NCBI GenBank assembly: GCA_002435585.1
Contig: DJDY01000172.1
Location: 8,829 to 37,425 of the forward strand
DNA: 28,597 nucleotides
Direction of reading: 5' to 3'
Origin: Lachnospira sp. UBA5912
Lineage (GTDB): Bacteria; Bacillota; Clostridia; Lachnospirales; Lachnospiraceae
Shown: positions 1 through 8,613 of the stretch, one piece after another
Layout: each line of letters begins with the position of its first letter
Position numbering within the stretch: position 1 is the first letter of the stretch
Translations under genes and position numbers: made by a program
The notes under the pieces: generated by a model
Databases searched by the model: none
What the model was told of the DNA's origin: nothing
Seen by the model: only the letters and a program-made list of their open reading frames with translations

Positions 1-19
1 TATAGCATATTTCATATTT

Positions 20-1594
20 TTATAGTCCCGTCTGATTTATCAGCTTATCATATATCTGGTTCATAACCGACATCATCTTGGAATTAAGGTTGTAAGCCTG
101 CTGGAACTTCATTATATCCATGGCTTCTTCATCTGTATCTACACCCATAACAGAAAGTCTCTGGTTCTGGATAGTTGTCTTCATATTGTTATAGTTTGAC
201 TGGAACGTCTTGGCCTTGCTTGCATCTATAGACATATCACTGACTATAGTCTCAAGGAAGTAGGCTCCTGTACCACCATCAAACAGTCTTTCTTTCTGCA
301 GTGCATTCAACTGTTCCATAATGCTTGCATTGCCCTCACCATCACTTACACTTGTCTTTGTCGCAAGCTTGTTAGCATTTTCAAGAAGTTCACTGTTTAC
401 TGTCACTGTTGATGCTGTCAGCTTTCCTGATGTACCACCTACAACAAAAAGTGGTATTCCCTTATTCTCTGCTGTGTCTGTATCAGCATCTGATACATAT
501 CCACTCTTGAATATATCATTAACTGCCTGTGAAAATGTCTGTATGAACTGGTTAAGCTGTGCCTGATAGTAAGGAATTCCTTTATAGTTGATGTTATTAT
601 CTGCCTGTGGATTAGTCTCTGTAACTATGTTGCCATCATTATCATACTTGTATGAACCATCCTCATTGGTTGAAAGTGACTCTATCTCTCCGTTACAACC
701 ATCTCTTATATCAACAAGAGCCTTAAGCTGTCCACCAAGTGAAGAACTATATATATTAAATTCTGTTCCATCATTCCACTGCACATCGTATAACCCCTGC
801 GCATCACTTTCATTTCTAGGTGTTTCCCTTGCAACAACTTTAAGTGACTTATAATCATAATTATGAACAAGTGACTGACCGTTAACTGTTATCTGGAATG
901 ATGTAAGTCCGTTAGCTATTGGTGTTTCACTTGTTGTTATATTAACATACTTGGACAGATCATCAACAAGTGCATTTCTCTGGTCTCTTAAGTCATTCGC
1001 ATCACCATAGCATGCTTCTATCTGGTTAATCTGCTTATTGAGAGCTGTTATATTCTGCGCAATGGTGTTGATGTGGTCTACTGTATCCTTAATCTCATTG
1101 TTTGCATCTGTCTGTACATTTCTTAAGTTAGTAGATAATGTATTGAAATAATCAGACATACTTTTTGCATTATTGATAAGCTGGTTCTTAGCTGACTCAT
1201 CTGATGGAGTTATAGTAAGCTGGTTAACTGCTGAATAAAAGTTGCTATATTCCTTAGAGAATCCGTTTAGTATAAACTCATTCAGATAATCTTCTATCTG
1301 TGTCATATAATTATTCTTGGATTCATACTGTCCATAGTTAGACATGTTGTTTCTGTACTTCTGGTCATAGTAGCTGTCTCTTGTCTGCTTAATCTCAACT
1401 ACATTAACACCTGAACCTATCGTTCCATATGTTGAAAATGTTCTGAGCGAATCAGCTGCCTGCAGAACTGTTGTCTGCTTGGTATAACCATCTGTATTGA
1501 TATTAGACAGGTTATGCGCTGATGTTGTTATGGATGTCTGCGCTGCCTGTAATCCTTTATATGCTATTGATAAACCAAAAAATGTAGATGCCAT
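20..1594 (-). CDS. flgK: Flagellar hook-associated protein 1, second copy (FlgK-type, 524 aa)
   Basis: Junction protein between hook and filament, exported by the flagellar type III system. The N-terminus carries the axial-protein signature (HNLSNINTDGYTKQ, residues 28-41) and the C-terminus the FlgK coiled-coil ending (GVDTDEEAMDIMKFQQAYN, then a helix to the end). The length fits the family (about 500-550 aa). The start is set by GGAGAG shortly before the ATG. It is the second of two flgK-type genes, 206 bases downstream of the first and in the same direction. The stop lies 19 bases from the window edge, so what follows (flgL is usual) is not visible. The central domain differs strongly from the first copy, so it may be a specialised junction protein rather than a redundant FlgK. 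I am confident of the family but not of the exact role. Confidence 0.9.
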   Translation of the reverse strand: MASTFFGLSIAYKGLQAAQTSITTSAHNLSNINTDGYTKQTTVLQAADSLRTFSTYGTIGSGVNVVEIKQTRDSYYDQKYRNNMSNYGQYESKNNYMTQIEDYLNEFILNGFSKEYSNFYSAVNQLTITPSDESAKNQLINNAKSMSDYFNTLSTNLRNVQTDANNEIKDTVDHINTIAQNITALNKQINQIEACYGDANDLRDQRNALVDDLSKYVNITTSETPIANGLTSFQITVNGQSLVHNYDYKSLKVVARETPRNESDAQGLYDVQWNDGTEFNIYSSSLGGQLKALVDIRDGCNGEIESLSTNEDGSYKYDNDGNIVTETNPQADNNINYKGIPYYQAQLNQFIQTFSQAVNDIFKSGYVSDADTDTAENKGIPLFVVGGTSGKLTASTVTVNSELLENANKLATKTSVSDGEGNASIMEQLNALQKERLFDGGTGAYFLETIVSDMSIDASKAKTFQSNYNNMKTTIQNQRLSVMGVDTDEEAMDIMKFQQAYNLNSKMMSVMNQIYDKLINQTGL

Positions 1595-1759
1595 AGTTTT
1601 CTCTCCATTCTTTCTGTTTTAATTATTGGTTTCTACGTATGAAATTTCATTTACTATATTTGTCTGTTTTTAACCTGCTATGTGCCGGAATTTTTACATA
1701 ATACTGATAGATACTATGTAAAGCCATATTTATCCTCATGCACTTGCCAGTAAGACCTG

Positions 1760-1793
1760 TATACTTATGTATACACATGTATACATAAGTATA
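1760..1793. repeat. Perfect 15-bp inverted repeat between the two flgK genes
   Basis: The arm TATACTTATGTATAC at 1760-1774 is perfectly complementary to 1779-1793, with a four-base loop ACAT. It begins seven bases past the stop of the upstream flgK. It is AT-rich and has no T-run on the minus strand, so it does not look like an intrinsic terminator. It could be an mRNA processing or stability hairpin, or a protein-binding palindrome. Confidence 0.8.
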
Positions 1794-1800
1794 ATAACTA

Positions 1801-3741
1801 TTATGCATTTCCAAGTGATGTAACAAGATGTTCTATCATCTCACTTACAACATTGATATATCTTGATGCTGCATTATAAGCATGCTGATACTTAATCATC
1901 TTCTGAAGCTCCTCATCTGAAGATACGCCAGATGTCTGTAATCTCTGGTTATCATAACCATTTACCATGGTTGTCTGGTTGTTGACGAACTTGGTAAGTA
2001 CACTTCCCATAGTAGCAAACTCGCCGATATAATCATTGTAATATGTATTAAAATCAGCCTTTGCATAGCTCTCAGGATTAAGTGATGCAAACTTGTTGCT
2101 GAATGTATCTATAAGTTCGTTTGCCTTGCTGAAGTCTTCCTTTCCATGGATAGTTGAAAGTGGAATCTTTCCTACATTCTGAGATGCTTCTGGATTAACA
2201 ACAAGGTTGCCAAGTGTATAATCCGTCTCGTATCCTGTTGCATTAAGATTATTTCTTACATAAGTTGTAGTCCCATCTGCGCCGGTAATCTTTATGTATC
2301 TTTCAGTACCTTTTCTCTTAAAGAGCTCAACTCCCATAGATTCATCTACATCCATACCGAATCCAGCTTTGTCCTTATCAAGTATACGGTATGTCATACT
2401 ATCAATATTCTCTGCCTGTGTGTGTTCTTCATCTGTATACAGCTTTTCACCTGAAGCATAGCTGTATGTTCCATCACCATTATCTTTTCCTTTGACAACA
2501 TTACCATATCTGTCATACAGTTGTTCATTCTGTGATGCTTTATACACATACTCATCAGCCTGAAGGACATTGCCATCATCATCTGTCATCTCAGTAGTAG
2601 TCTCGACAGTTTTTTCAGGACATAACACATCATTCATGGCTGTTACTATTCCGTTAAAAAGCTTGTCAAATCCGGCAATCGCACTAAGAATAGCTGATGG
2701 CTCTATATACTTGTTATAATAATCCTGCTTCTGCTTATACTCATCCATGGCACTGTTATACTGTGCCATACCCTCAGCTGTAGTAAGGTCATAATCCGTT
2801 CTGTCAGGCATAACAGGTACATCCTGATAATTCACATCTATAGTTCCTCTTGCAATAAGAAGTCCCTTAAGCTGTCCCTTATCGTTATCGTTCATATTGT
2901 TAGATGCTTTTTCAAAGCTGAATACATCTTTCTCATATCCTGGCCATGTAGGAATAAGAAGTCCATACTGCCCTTCCTGTCTCATATCCATCTTGGCAAC
3001 TTCTGTCTTTGATACGAAAGGAACACTCTCTGCTGATATGATAACCTGTCCATCCTCAGTTTCATAATAATTGATATCAATGTATTTGCTAAGTTCATCA
3101 AGCGCAAGATCTCTTGTATCTCTTAAATCATTCGCACGTTCCTGTCCCTGTGACTCTACTGTTGATATTCCTTTGTTAAGATCATATATCTTCTGTCCAA
3201 GTTCGTTAATCTTATCAACCATATTGCTGACTTCTGTATTCAGTGTTATCTGATAATCCTTAAGTCCGCTGTATATAGCCTGTGAACGATCAATAAACGC
3301 TGTTGCATTCTGTATGAGTGACGATCTTGCTATCGTACTTGTTGGATTCTTTGTAAGTTCATTAACTGCATTGTAAAGATTAGTAAGGTGCTCCTGATAT
3401 GTAACTCCCTGCATCTCTCCAAACCAGTCTTCCACTTCATATACTGCGTTTGCCTGACTTTCATAGAAACCCAGTCTTGAATTCTCTGTTCTGTATGAAC
3501 GGTCTATGAAATCATTTCTTACACGGCTTATCGCTCCTATATCTACACCTAATCCATACTTTCCCTGTATGATACTGCTGCTGTACACGTTAGCATATGT
3601 TGTATCTGTAAATGTTATCTGCTGCCTTGTATACCCTTGTGTATTCACATTGGAAAGGTTATGTGCTGTTGTGTTAAGTGCTGTCTGTGATGACCTTAGT
3701 CCTGAAGAACCAACCATCAACGATGCCATTCCGTTTGCCAT
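1801..3741 (-). CDS. flgK: Flagellar hook-associated protein 1, first copy (FlgK, 646 aa)
   Basis: Hook-filament junction protein, secreted through the flagellar export apparatus. The N-terminus has TTAHNLSNVNTQGYTRQ (about residues 24-40), the axial-family signature. The C-terminus has GVSSDEELQKMIKYQHAYNAASRYINVVSEMI, typical of FlgK. At 646 residues it is about 100-140 longer than most FlgK. The excess lies in the central, surface-exposed region (roughly residues 370-510), which is rich in Asp, Gly, Thr and Tyr. The start ATG follows GGAGG at a good distance. It lies 262 bases downstream of flgN and upstream of a second flgK-type gene. Because it follows flgM-flgN directly, this copy is the more likely conventional FlgK. 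Confidence 0.93.
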   Translation of the reverse strand: MANGMASLMVGSSGLRSSQTALNTTAHNLSNVNTQGYTRQQITFTDTTYANVYSSSIIQGKYGLGVDIGAISRVRNDFIDRSYRTENSRLGFYESQANAVYEVEDWFGEMQGVTYQEHLTNLYNAVNELTKNPTSTIARSSLIQNATAFIDRSQAIYSGLKDYQITLNTEVSNMVDKINELGQKIYDLNKGISTVESQGQERANDLRDTRDLALDELSKYIDINYYETEDGQVIISAESVPFVSKTEVAKMDMRQEGQYGLLIPTWPGYEKDVFSFEKASNNMNDNDKGQLKGLLIARGTIDVNYQDVPVMPDRTDYDLTTAEGMAQYNSAMDEYKQKQDYYNKYIEPSAILSAIAGFDKLFNGIVTAMNDVLCPEKTVETTTEMTDDDGNVLQADEYVYKASQNEQLYDRYGNVVKGKDNGDGTYSYASGEKLYTDEEHTQAENIDSMTYRILDKDKAGFGMDVDESMGVELFKRKGTERYIKITGADGTTTYVRNNLNATGYETDYTLGNLVVNPEASQNVGKIPLSTIHGKEDFSKANELIDTFSNKFASLNPESYAKADFNTYYNDYIGEFATMGSVLTKFVNNQTTMVNGYDNQRLQTSGVSSDEELQKMIKYQHAYNAASRYINVVSEMIEHLVTSLGNA

Positions 3742-4003
3742 AATTCCTCCATTTAAAAATCACACTTCCAAAGACTGACCTTAGCTGCACCGCTTCTTAA
3801 TTACTAAAGAAGTTCAAGATCCCAATTCATTCCTTTGAAAATGTGATTCTTATATTATCTGTTATTATTATATTGTTTTATTATCAGCTATTCATAAATG
3901 TATCTTAATATTATCGACACACTGTCAAAATAACCTGTTATAAACTATTATCTGTTAAGTGATAATCTATTTCAATCCATTTCCATAGATTATACTCATA
4001 TAT

Positions 4004-4516
4004 CTACTGCTTGGCATCAAACCCTGTAGCGCCTGTTATCTCCTGCTCTTCATAAGCAGATTTTCCATAATTGCCAGTCTGTGGCTTAAGTACTGAATTC
4101 TTGGCAAGATCAAGTTCAAACTGAATCATATCCATTGACTCTTTTAACAAGATCTTATTGTTATCATTAACAGCCGTTAACTGGCTCAGTGTTCTCTTAA
4201 GCTTTAGATATATGCTTTCAAGAGCATCATGCTCTTTCGCCTTTTTTTCAAGTATCTGAACTATATGCTCAACCCTTATCTCCTCATATGGAAGCCTTAG
4301 TACATTACATATATCCCTGACATCTTCCTGTCTCTTCTGCTCATATACATCTATCTGCTCTATGAGTTTCTGTTCTCTTATGAATATCTCCTGAAGCTGT
4401 TCTACGTTACCGCTTACTATTGCAGCCGTCTTCTCATTCGACAGATTAAGGAGCTTCTCATATCCATTATTCTCATTAGTCAGGTCTTCGATCAAACAAT
4501 CTATCAAACTTGCCAT
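4004..4516 (-). CDS. flgN: FlgN-type flagellar export chaperone (170 aa)
   Basis: Cytosolic helical chaperone that keeps FlgK (and FlgL) subunits export-competent. The sequence is almost entirely amphipathic helix, with long Leu/Glu/Lys heptad stretches over residues 1-135 and a polar disordered tail (QTGNYGKSAYEEQE onwards), as expected for FlgN. An N-terminal LIEDLTNENNGYEKLL segment followed by a KTAAIVSGNVEQLQEI stretch is characteristic of the family. The start follows GGAGGAG seven to eight bases before the ATG. It lies between flgM and flgK, its usual place. Assignment rests on position and predicted fold, since FlgN sequences are weakly conserved. Confidence 0.87.
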   Translation of the reverse strand: MASLIDCLIEDLTNENNGYEKLLNLSNEKTAAIVSGNVEQLQEIFIREQKLIEQIDVYEQKRQEDVRDICNVLRLPYEEIRVEHIVQILEKKAKEHDALESIYLKLKRTLSQLTAVNDNNKILLKESMDMIQFELDLAKNSVLKPQTGNYGKSAYEEQEITGATGFDAKQ

Positions 4517-4535
4517 ATATGCTCCTCCGTCTGTT

Positions 4536-4590
4536 TTATATGTGTATTATTATATGTACTGTACAGATGCATCGTATTATACACATATAA
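4536..4590. repeat. Inverted repeat between flgM and flgN
   Basis: TTATATGTGTAT at 4536-4547 is perfectly complementary to 4579-4590, with a 31-base loop holding TGTAC and ATGCAT palindromes. In the minus-strand transcript it folds just before the flgN ribosome-binding site. There is no U-run, so termination is unlikely. Confidence 0.6.
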
Positions 4591-4648
4591 TGCATAATCT
4601 ATATACAACACAAGATTTCTTTTATTTATTCTACTGCATCAATACATA

Positions 4649-4930
4649 CTAAAATGCAAGTGTTGAAACACTGCTAAGCATCTTCTCAGCTACTGCCTCT
4701 GAACTTATATTATATGTTCCAGCTGCCATACGTGCCTTAATATCATTCACCTTATCAAGTCTTACATCTGAAGCTTCGTTTACTGCTGCTTTAGCTGTGT
4801 TATATACCTTTGCTGTATCTGATAATTCATACTTATCCTTCTCAGACTTCTTAACAGACACGCTCTTATCTTTTGCATAAGCGTTTGTCTTATATATCTG
4901 GCTGACAGCATTATAAGCATCTATACGCAT
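4649..4930 (-). CDS. flgM: Anti-sigma-28 factor FlgM (93 aa)
   Basis: Binds the flagellar sigma factor FliA/SigD until the hook is complete, then is exported. The C-terminal half shows the family core: RLDKVNDIKARMAAGTYNIS followed by SEAVAEKMLSS (about residues 57-90). The N-terminal part is polar and probably disordered, as in other FlgM proteins. The start is taken at MRIDAYNAVSQIY because GAGGCGG lies at proper distance before it; an upstream ATG at 4954 lacks a site. The length matches FlgM (about 90-100 aa). It is the first gene of flgM-flgN-flgK-flgK, with a sigma-28-like promoter upstream, consistent with late-class autoregulation. Confidence 0.9.
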   Translation of the reverse strand: MRIDAYNAVSQIYKTNAYAKDKSVSVKKSEKDKYELSDTAKVYNTAKAAVNEASDVRLDKVNDIKARMAAGTYNISSEAVAEKMLSSVSTLAF

Positions 4931-5137
4931 ACTAACCGCCTCTCTTTCTATCATAAATAAAGCTGCTTAATCTTATCTAAGACTGCCAGAACATAACTTT
5001 TACTTTCTAACAACAGTCTTGATATCTCTTAATCTTATTCAAACTTAACCGCATTCGAACCTGTCTAGATTAAGTTATTCTACCTTATATTTACCAAAGT
5101 CTGCTTTATTCATTGCATTTATATCTTTATGGTTATT

Positions 5138-5165
5138 GTATCGGATGTCATCAAGCATAACTTAA
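5138..5165 (-). promoter_or_regulatory. Sigma-28 (FliA/SigD)-like promoter for flgM
   Basis: On the minus strand TAAG (5164-5161) and CCGATAC (5144-5138) are separated by 16 bases, close to the Gram-positive SigD pattern TAAA-N15-CCGATAT. It points at flgM, leaving a leader of about 200 bases before the ATG at 4930. No other CCGATA-like element occurs in this spacer. Late flagellar genes are normally read by this sigma factor. Confidence 0.55.
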
Positions 5166-5387
5166 CCCCTGTTGATATTACAAAAGCTATTTTTGATTAC
5201 AATATCATTTTTTCGATTTTACAAGTATGTTTCTTAAAACAGCTTTAATGTATTCATCATTGCCAGGATTTAAATATATACCCATCACTTTTTACCTTCA
5301 TTTTAAAAAATCTTCTTACTGCAAGTGTGGCTTAGACCCTCTGACCATGACAATTCTTATAGTGCAGACACATGCGGCTTTCTGGCA

Positions 5388-5410
5388 TTTTGACACTTAT
5401 ATCAAAATAT
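5388..5410 (+). repeat. Dispersed TTTTGAC motif, copy 1
   Basis: TTTTGACACTTATATCA followed by A/T-rich bases. It is similar to copies at 5551, 7103 (minus), 10386 and 17458. It also reads as TTGACA with a weak TAAACT 17 bases on, so it could be a promoter instead. Confidence 0.35.
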
Positions 5411-5428
5411 TTTAAACTTTCATGGAAT

Positions 5429-5470
5429 TAAAAAAAAACGGAAAACCCACATTCTTCTATGGATTTCCCG
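5429..5470 (-). terminator. Rho-independent terminator of proS
   Basis: On the minus strand a ten-pair stem (CGGGAAATCC with GGGTTTTCCG, two G-U pairs) closes a 12-base loop and is followed by nine consecutive T. It lies about 105 bases past the proS stop. Confidence 0.9.
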
Positions 5471-5550
5471 CCTTGTTTAATCTTAAATCTGATGTATACG
5501 GATTGCTACATTGCTTTACAATTCACGCAATCCTGAATGACTTTTTGATC

Positions 5551-5573
5551 TTTTGACCCTTACCTTACATCAT
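5551..5573 (+). repeat. Dispersed TTTTGAC motif, copy 2
   Basis: TTTTGACCCTTACC then ACATCATATAT, ending four bases before the proS stop codon on the opposite strand. It looks like the other copies with about four inserted bases. Confidence 0.4.
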
Positions 5574-5576
5574 ATA

Positions 5577-7016
5577 TTAATATGCCTTGCCCCAGTAAAC
5601 CATCTTCTTTGCTGGTCTGCCACAGCATACACACACATCACTTAAATGTTCCTGTGCAAATGGCATACATCTTGATGTACATGTTGTATCTTCCTTGATC
5701 TTGTCTTCGCAAGCCTGGTCACCACACCACATAGCCTTTATAAAACCTGGCTTGTTGGCTGCTGTTTCCTTGAACTCATCATAATTAGCTGCAACATATG
5801 TATGTGCATCTCTGTGAGCTCTTGCTCTCTCAAGCATATCCTTCTGGATGGTATCAAGAATCTCTGGAAGCTTAGCTGTAAGCTCATCAATAGATACTGT
5901 TATCTTTTCTCTTGTATCACGGCGCACAACGATAGCCTGGTTAGCTTCGATATCTCTTGGTCCCATCTCCACTCTTACAGGAATACCTCTCATCTCCTGT
6001 TCTGAGAACTTCCAGCCTGGATTCTTATCAGAATCATCAACCTTTACTCTAAGGCCTGCCGCCTTGATAGCATCTCTTACTTCGTATGCCTTGTCAAGTA
6101 CGCCTTCTTTCTTCTGCATAATAGGTATTATATCAACCTGTACTGGTGCAACCTTAGGTGGAAGCACAAGTCCTGAGTTATCACCATGTGTCATGATAAC
6201 AGCACCAATAAGTCTTGTTGTTGTTCCCCATGATGTCTGGTGAACATACTTAAGCTTGTTATCCTTGTCTGTATACTGGATGCCAAATGCTTTTGCAAAA
6301 CCATCACCAAAGTTGTGGCTTGTTCCTGACTGGAGTGCCTTGCCATCATGCATAAGTGCTTCAATAGTATACGTAGCCTCAGCACCTGCGAACTTTTCCT
6401 TGTCTGTCTTACGGCCCTTGATAACCGGGATAGCAAGTACCTCTTCACAGAAGTCTGCATAAAGGTTAAGCATCTGCTGTGTACGTGCTTCTGCTTCTTT
6501 AGCTGTTGCGTGTGCTGTATGGCCTTCCTGCCATAAGAACTCTCTTGAACGAAGGAATGGTCTTGTTTCCTTCTCCCATCTTACTACTGAACACCACTGG
6601 TTATATACCTTTGGTAAGTCTCTGTATGACTGTATCTCATCCTTGTAGAAATCACAGAAAAGTGTCTCAGATGTTGGTCTTACACACATCCTCTCCTGAA
6701 GTGGATTAAGTCCACCATAAGTAACCCATGCTACTTCTGGTGCAAATCCTTCTACATGGTCTTTTTCCTTCTCAAGAAGACTTTCTGGAATAAACATAGG
6801 AAGATATACGTTTTCTACCCCTGTTTCCTTGAATCTTCTGTCCATCTCATTCTTTATATTCTCCCAGATTGCATAACCAGCCGGCTTGAATATCATACAT
6901 CCCTTAACACTTGAATATGACATAAGCTCTGCCTTCTTGCATACATCTGTGTACCACTGTGCAAAGTCTACATCCATGGAAGTAATCGCTTCTACTAACT
7001 TCTTATCCTCTGCCAT
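5577..7016 (-). CDS. proS: Prolyl-tRNA synthetase, archaeal/eukaryote-like short form (479 aa)
   Basis: Charges tRNA-Pro with proline in the cytosol. This is the class II ProS form without the large editing insertion typical of E. coli ProS, as its 479-residue length shows. Visible motifs are [12 protein letters not shown] (motif 2 region), [18 protein letters not shown] (class II core), [19 protein letters not shown] (motif 3 region leading into the anticodon-binding domain), and a C-terminal zinc-type segment with paired cysteines (CGDQAC, CTSRC, CVCCG) ending in the conserved Tyr. The start ATG follows GAGG eight bases upstream. The leader carries the GCGCA hairpin cassette shared with two other genes and no recognisable T-box. 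A strong terminator follows. Confidence 0.96.
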   Translation of the reverse strand: MAEDKKLVEAITSMDVDFAQWYTDVCKKAELMSYSSVKGCMIFKPAGYAIWENIKNEMDRRFKETGVENVYLPMFIPESLLEKEKDHVEGFAPEVAWVTYGGLNPLQERMCVRPTSETLFCDFYKDEIQSYRDLPKVYNQWCSVVRWEKETRPFLRSREFLWQEGHTAHATAKEAEARTQQMLNLYADFCEEVLAIPVIKGRKTDKEKFAGAEATYTIEALMHDGKALQSGTSHNFGDGFAKAFGIQYTDKDNKLKYVHQTSWGTTTRLIGAVIMTHGDNSGLVLPPKVAPVQVDIIPIMQKKEGVLDKAYEVRDAIKAAGLRVKVDDSDKNPGWKFSEQEMRGIPVRVEMGPRDIEANQAIVVRRDTREKITVSIDELTAKLPEILDTIQKDMLERARAHRDAHTYVAANYDEFKETAANKPGFIKAMWCGDQACEDKIKEDTTCTSRCMPFAQEHLSDVCVCCGRPAKKMVYWGKAY

Positions 7017-7051
7017 AAATATACCTCATTCCTGCGCACATCTGCGCTGCC
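7017..7051 (-). promoter_or_regulatory. GCGCA-hairpin leader cassette, copy a (proS)
   Basis: In sense orientation the proS leader ends with GCGCA, a short spacer, TGCGCA, then GGAATGAGG (the ribosome-binding site) and the ATG. The GCGCA/TGCGC arms can pair just before the ribosome-binding site. Close relatives precede the genes starting at 10806 and 19316. Confidence 0.6.
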
Positions 7052-7080
7052 TGTTAAATGTCCCGTAAGCCTGTTACTTT

Positions 7081-7103
7081 ATCATATGATACCGGGGTCA
7101 AAA
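7081..7103 (-). repeat. Dispersed TTTTGAC motif, copy 3
   Basis: TTTTGACCCCGGTATCAT on the minus strand, in the proS leader. A GGGTC just upstream can pair with its GACCC, but there is no following T-run. Confidence 0.5.
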
Positions 7104-7138
7104 TATCCAGACCCACATAAGCTTACATAATCTGTATA

Positions 7139-7167
7139 AGTTTAACATCTGCCCAACTTATTTTCAA
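7139..7167 (-). promoter_or_regulatory. Candidate sigma-A promoter of proS
   Basis: TTGAAA (7167-7162) and TAAACT (7144-7139) are separated by 17 bases on the minus strand. The implied leader is about 120 bases. The upstream spacer (about 7170-7235) is low-complexity, with imperfect tandem copies of TTTCACTTTT and TTTACATTATCA. Confidence 0.4.
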
Positions 7168-7269
7168 GGTGCTTTTCACTTTTACCTTTCACTTTTGCTT
7201 TTTTACATTATCAACTTTTACATTATCATCTTTTAGTTTTCTTAGCATTTACTTCCAATAGTTAATTTA

Positions 7270-8517
7270 TTAAAGCTGCATGACACATCTTAACCTCAAA
7301 ACCAGCGCTTTGATTATGACATAGCTTACTGGACCGGTTATAAATCCAGGAATTCCATATACAAGCAGACCAACAAATATAATAACAAGCATGGCAAAAG
7401 GTGATATTCCAAGCTTATCTCCCATACATTTTGACTCCATGATTTCACGTACAAAATAAGTTATAACATATGCCACAAGTACAACCCCTGCCGAAAAGAA
7501 ATCTTTCATGATAAGACTGAATATCGTCCATGGAATAAGTATTGTTCCCGTGCCAAACACTGGCAGCGCATCAACTATTCCAACTATTATCCCAAGCATA
7601 ACCGCATAAGGACTTTTTATTATAAAGAAGGCTATCATGCTTATGGCCGAGTTAATAAGCATTATCCTTAATTCCACTTTAAAATATATATTGATAAGCC
7701 TTTTTACTTCATGCCACAACATGTCTATTTCTTCCACAAAAACACTGTCACGTATCTGTGTCCTTATCTCATCCATATCAGTTGACAGATATATGACAGA
7801 TATGAATCCAACCACCAATCCACCTGCTACTATTACCACATTTTTTATAACAGGAACCGATATATAAAATATTTTTTCTGGCATTATACCTGCCAGCTTA
7901 CGTCCACACATTATAAGCGTATCAAGACAGCATCCACCTTTAAGTCCGAGGAATTCATCTGCTTCAAGACATATCCTTGCTGTCTGCTGCCTTATGCCTA
8001 TTGTATTATAATCCCAGTTCTTAAGAAAATTACTAACCTCATCAGCACCTGTTATGACTGCTGCAATAAGCATTATTATTATAACAAGAGATATCAGGGA
8101 TATTATTATTGTGGCTATTATGCTCTTTATCCTGTGTCCTTTATCCCTTAACTGGATATTAACACTATTTTTTATAACTCTCTTTGCATCATCATCCGTT
8201 ATTTTCTTACTTTCAAAGTTCTGATTCATTTTACCATTTCTGTGGATTTTTGCATCAGTACCTGATATTCTGCTGCCCATCCTTATCCTGCCATATACCC
8301 ACTTATATATGCCATTAACTGGCTTTTCAAGAAGCAGAGCAATAAGTATTCCAAGAACAAATGGCCACACATATGCAAGAAGATATTTAAAACATACATA
8401 TACCGAAAGTGTTATTATGACTATACCTGCAAGGTACTTTAACTTCCTTTTATATTCTCTCACATCACTCTCATCGCATATACTTCTTTCATTTCCTTGT
8501 TTTTCCTCTCTGCGCAT
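7270..8517 (-). CDS. AI-2E/YtvI-family integral membrane protein (415 aa)
   Basis: Polytopic membrane protein of the AI-2E transporter family (Pfam PF01594), which includes the sporulation protein YtvI. Two hydrophobic segments occupy residues 28-68 and end in the typical LLEKPVNGIYKW. Further segments lie near 133-156, 225-248 and in the C-terminal third, which contains the family-typical SPYAVMLGIIVGIVDALPVFGTG. A charged cytosolic insert (about residues 75-125, rich in Lys, Asp and Arg) sits between the N-terminal pair and the third segment. The start is taken at MRREEKQG because GAGGTGA lies nine bases upstream; a TTG six bases earlier falls inside the spacing. The transported substrate is unknown. 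Members annotated as autoinducer exporters have mostly not been tested. Confidence 0.85.
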   Translation of the reverse strand: MRREEKQGNERSICDESDVREYKRKLKYLAGIVIITLSVYVCFKYLLAYVWPFVLGILIALLLEKPVNGIYKWVYGRIRMGSRISGTDAKIHRNGKMNQNFESKKITDDDAKRVIKNSVNIQLRDKGHRIKSIIATIIISLISLVIIIMLIAAVITGADEVSNFLKNWDYNTIGIRQQTARICLEADEFLGLKGGCCLDTLIMCGRKLAGIMPEKIFYISVPVIKNVVIVAGGLVVGFISVIYLSTDMDEIRTQIRDSVFVEEIDMLWHEVKRLINIYFKVELRIMLINSAISMIAFFIIKSPYAVMLGIIVGIVDALPVFGTGTILIPWTIFSLIMKDFFSAGVVLVAYVITYFVREIMESKCMGDKLGISPFAMLVIIFVGLLVYGIPGFITGPVSYVIIKALVLRLRCVMQL

Positions 8518-8613
8518 AAGCAATCACCTCTACAGAAGTATTCCACAGGAATGATTATTATATACACTTAAAGCACATCATCTCAGGCTTAATATAAATA
8601 TTTATCCTTTTTA

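Larger units (their letters stand above)
4931..5576. other. 646-base spacer between proS and flgM
   Basis: No convincing gene. A 62-codon plus-strand frame at 5227-5415 has no ribosome-binding site and resembles nothing I know. The spacer holds a sigma-28-like promoter (5138-5165), an imperfect stem GCAAGTGT (5321-5328) with ACACATGC (5368-5375), two copies of a dispersed TTTTGAC motif (5388-5410, 5551-5573) and the proS terminator (5429-5470). A GGATTGC/GCAATCC pair lies at about 5500-5533. Confidence 0.6.

Noticed and set aside
5227..5415. Open frame of 62 codons on the plus strand
   Set aside because: No ribosome-binding site, no recognisable protein, and it overlaps repeat and terminator sequence.
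7081..7120. Terminator for the AI-2E-family gene at the GGGTC/GACCC stem
   Set aside because: The stem is only about five pairs and no T-run follows on the minus strand.
7017..7269. Possible T-box riboswitch upstream of proS
   Set aside because: No T-box core (AGGGTGG...) or terminator/antiterminator pair is present on the minus strand; only a GCGCA hairpin and low-complexity repeats are seen.
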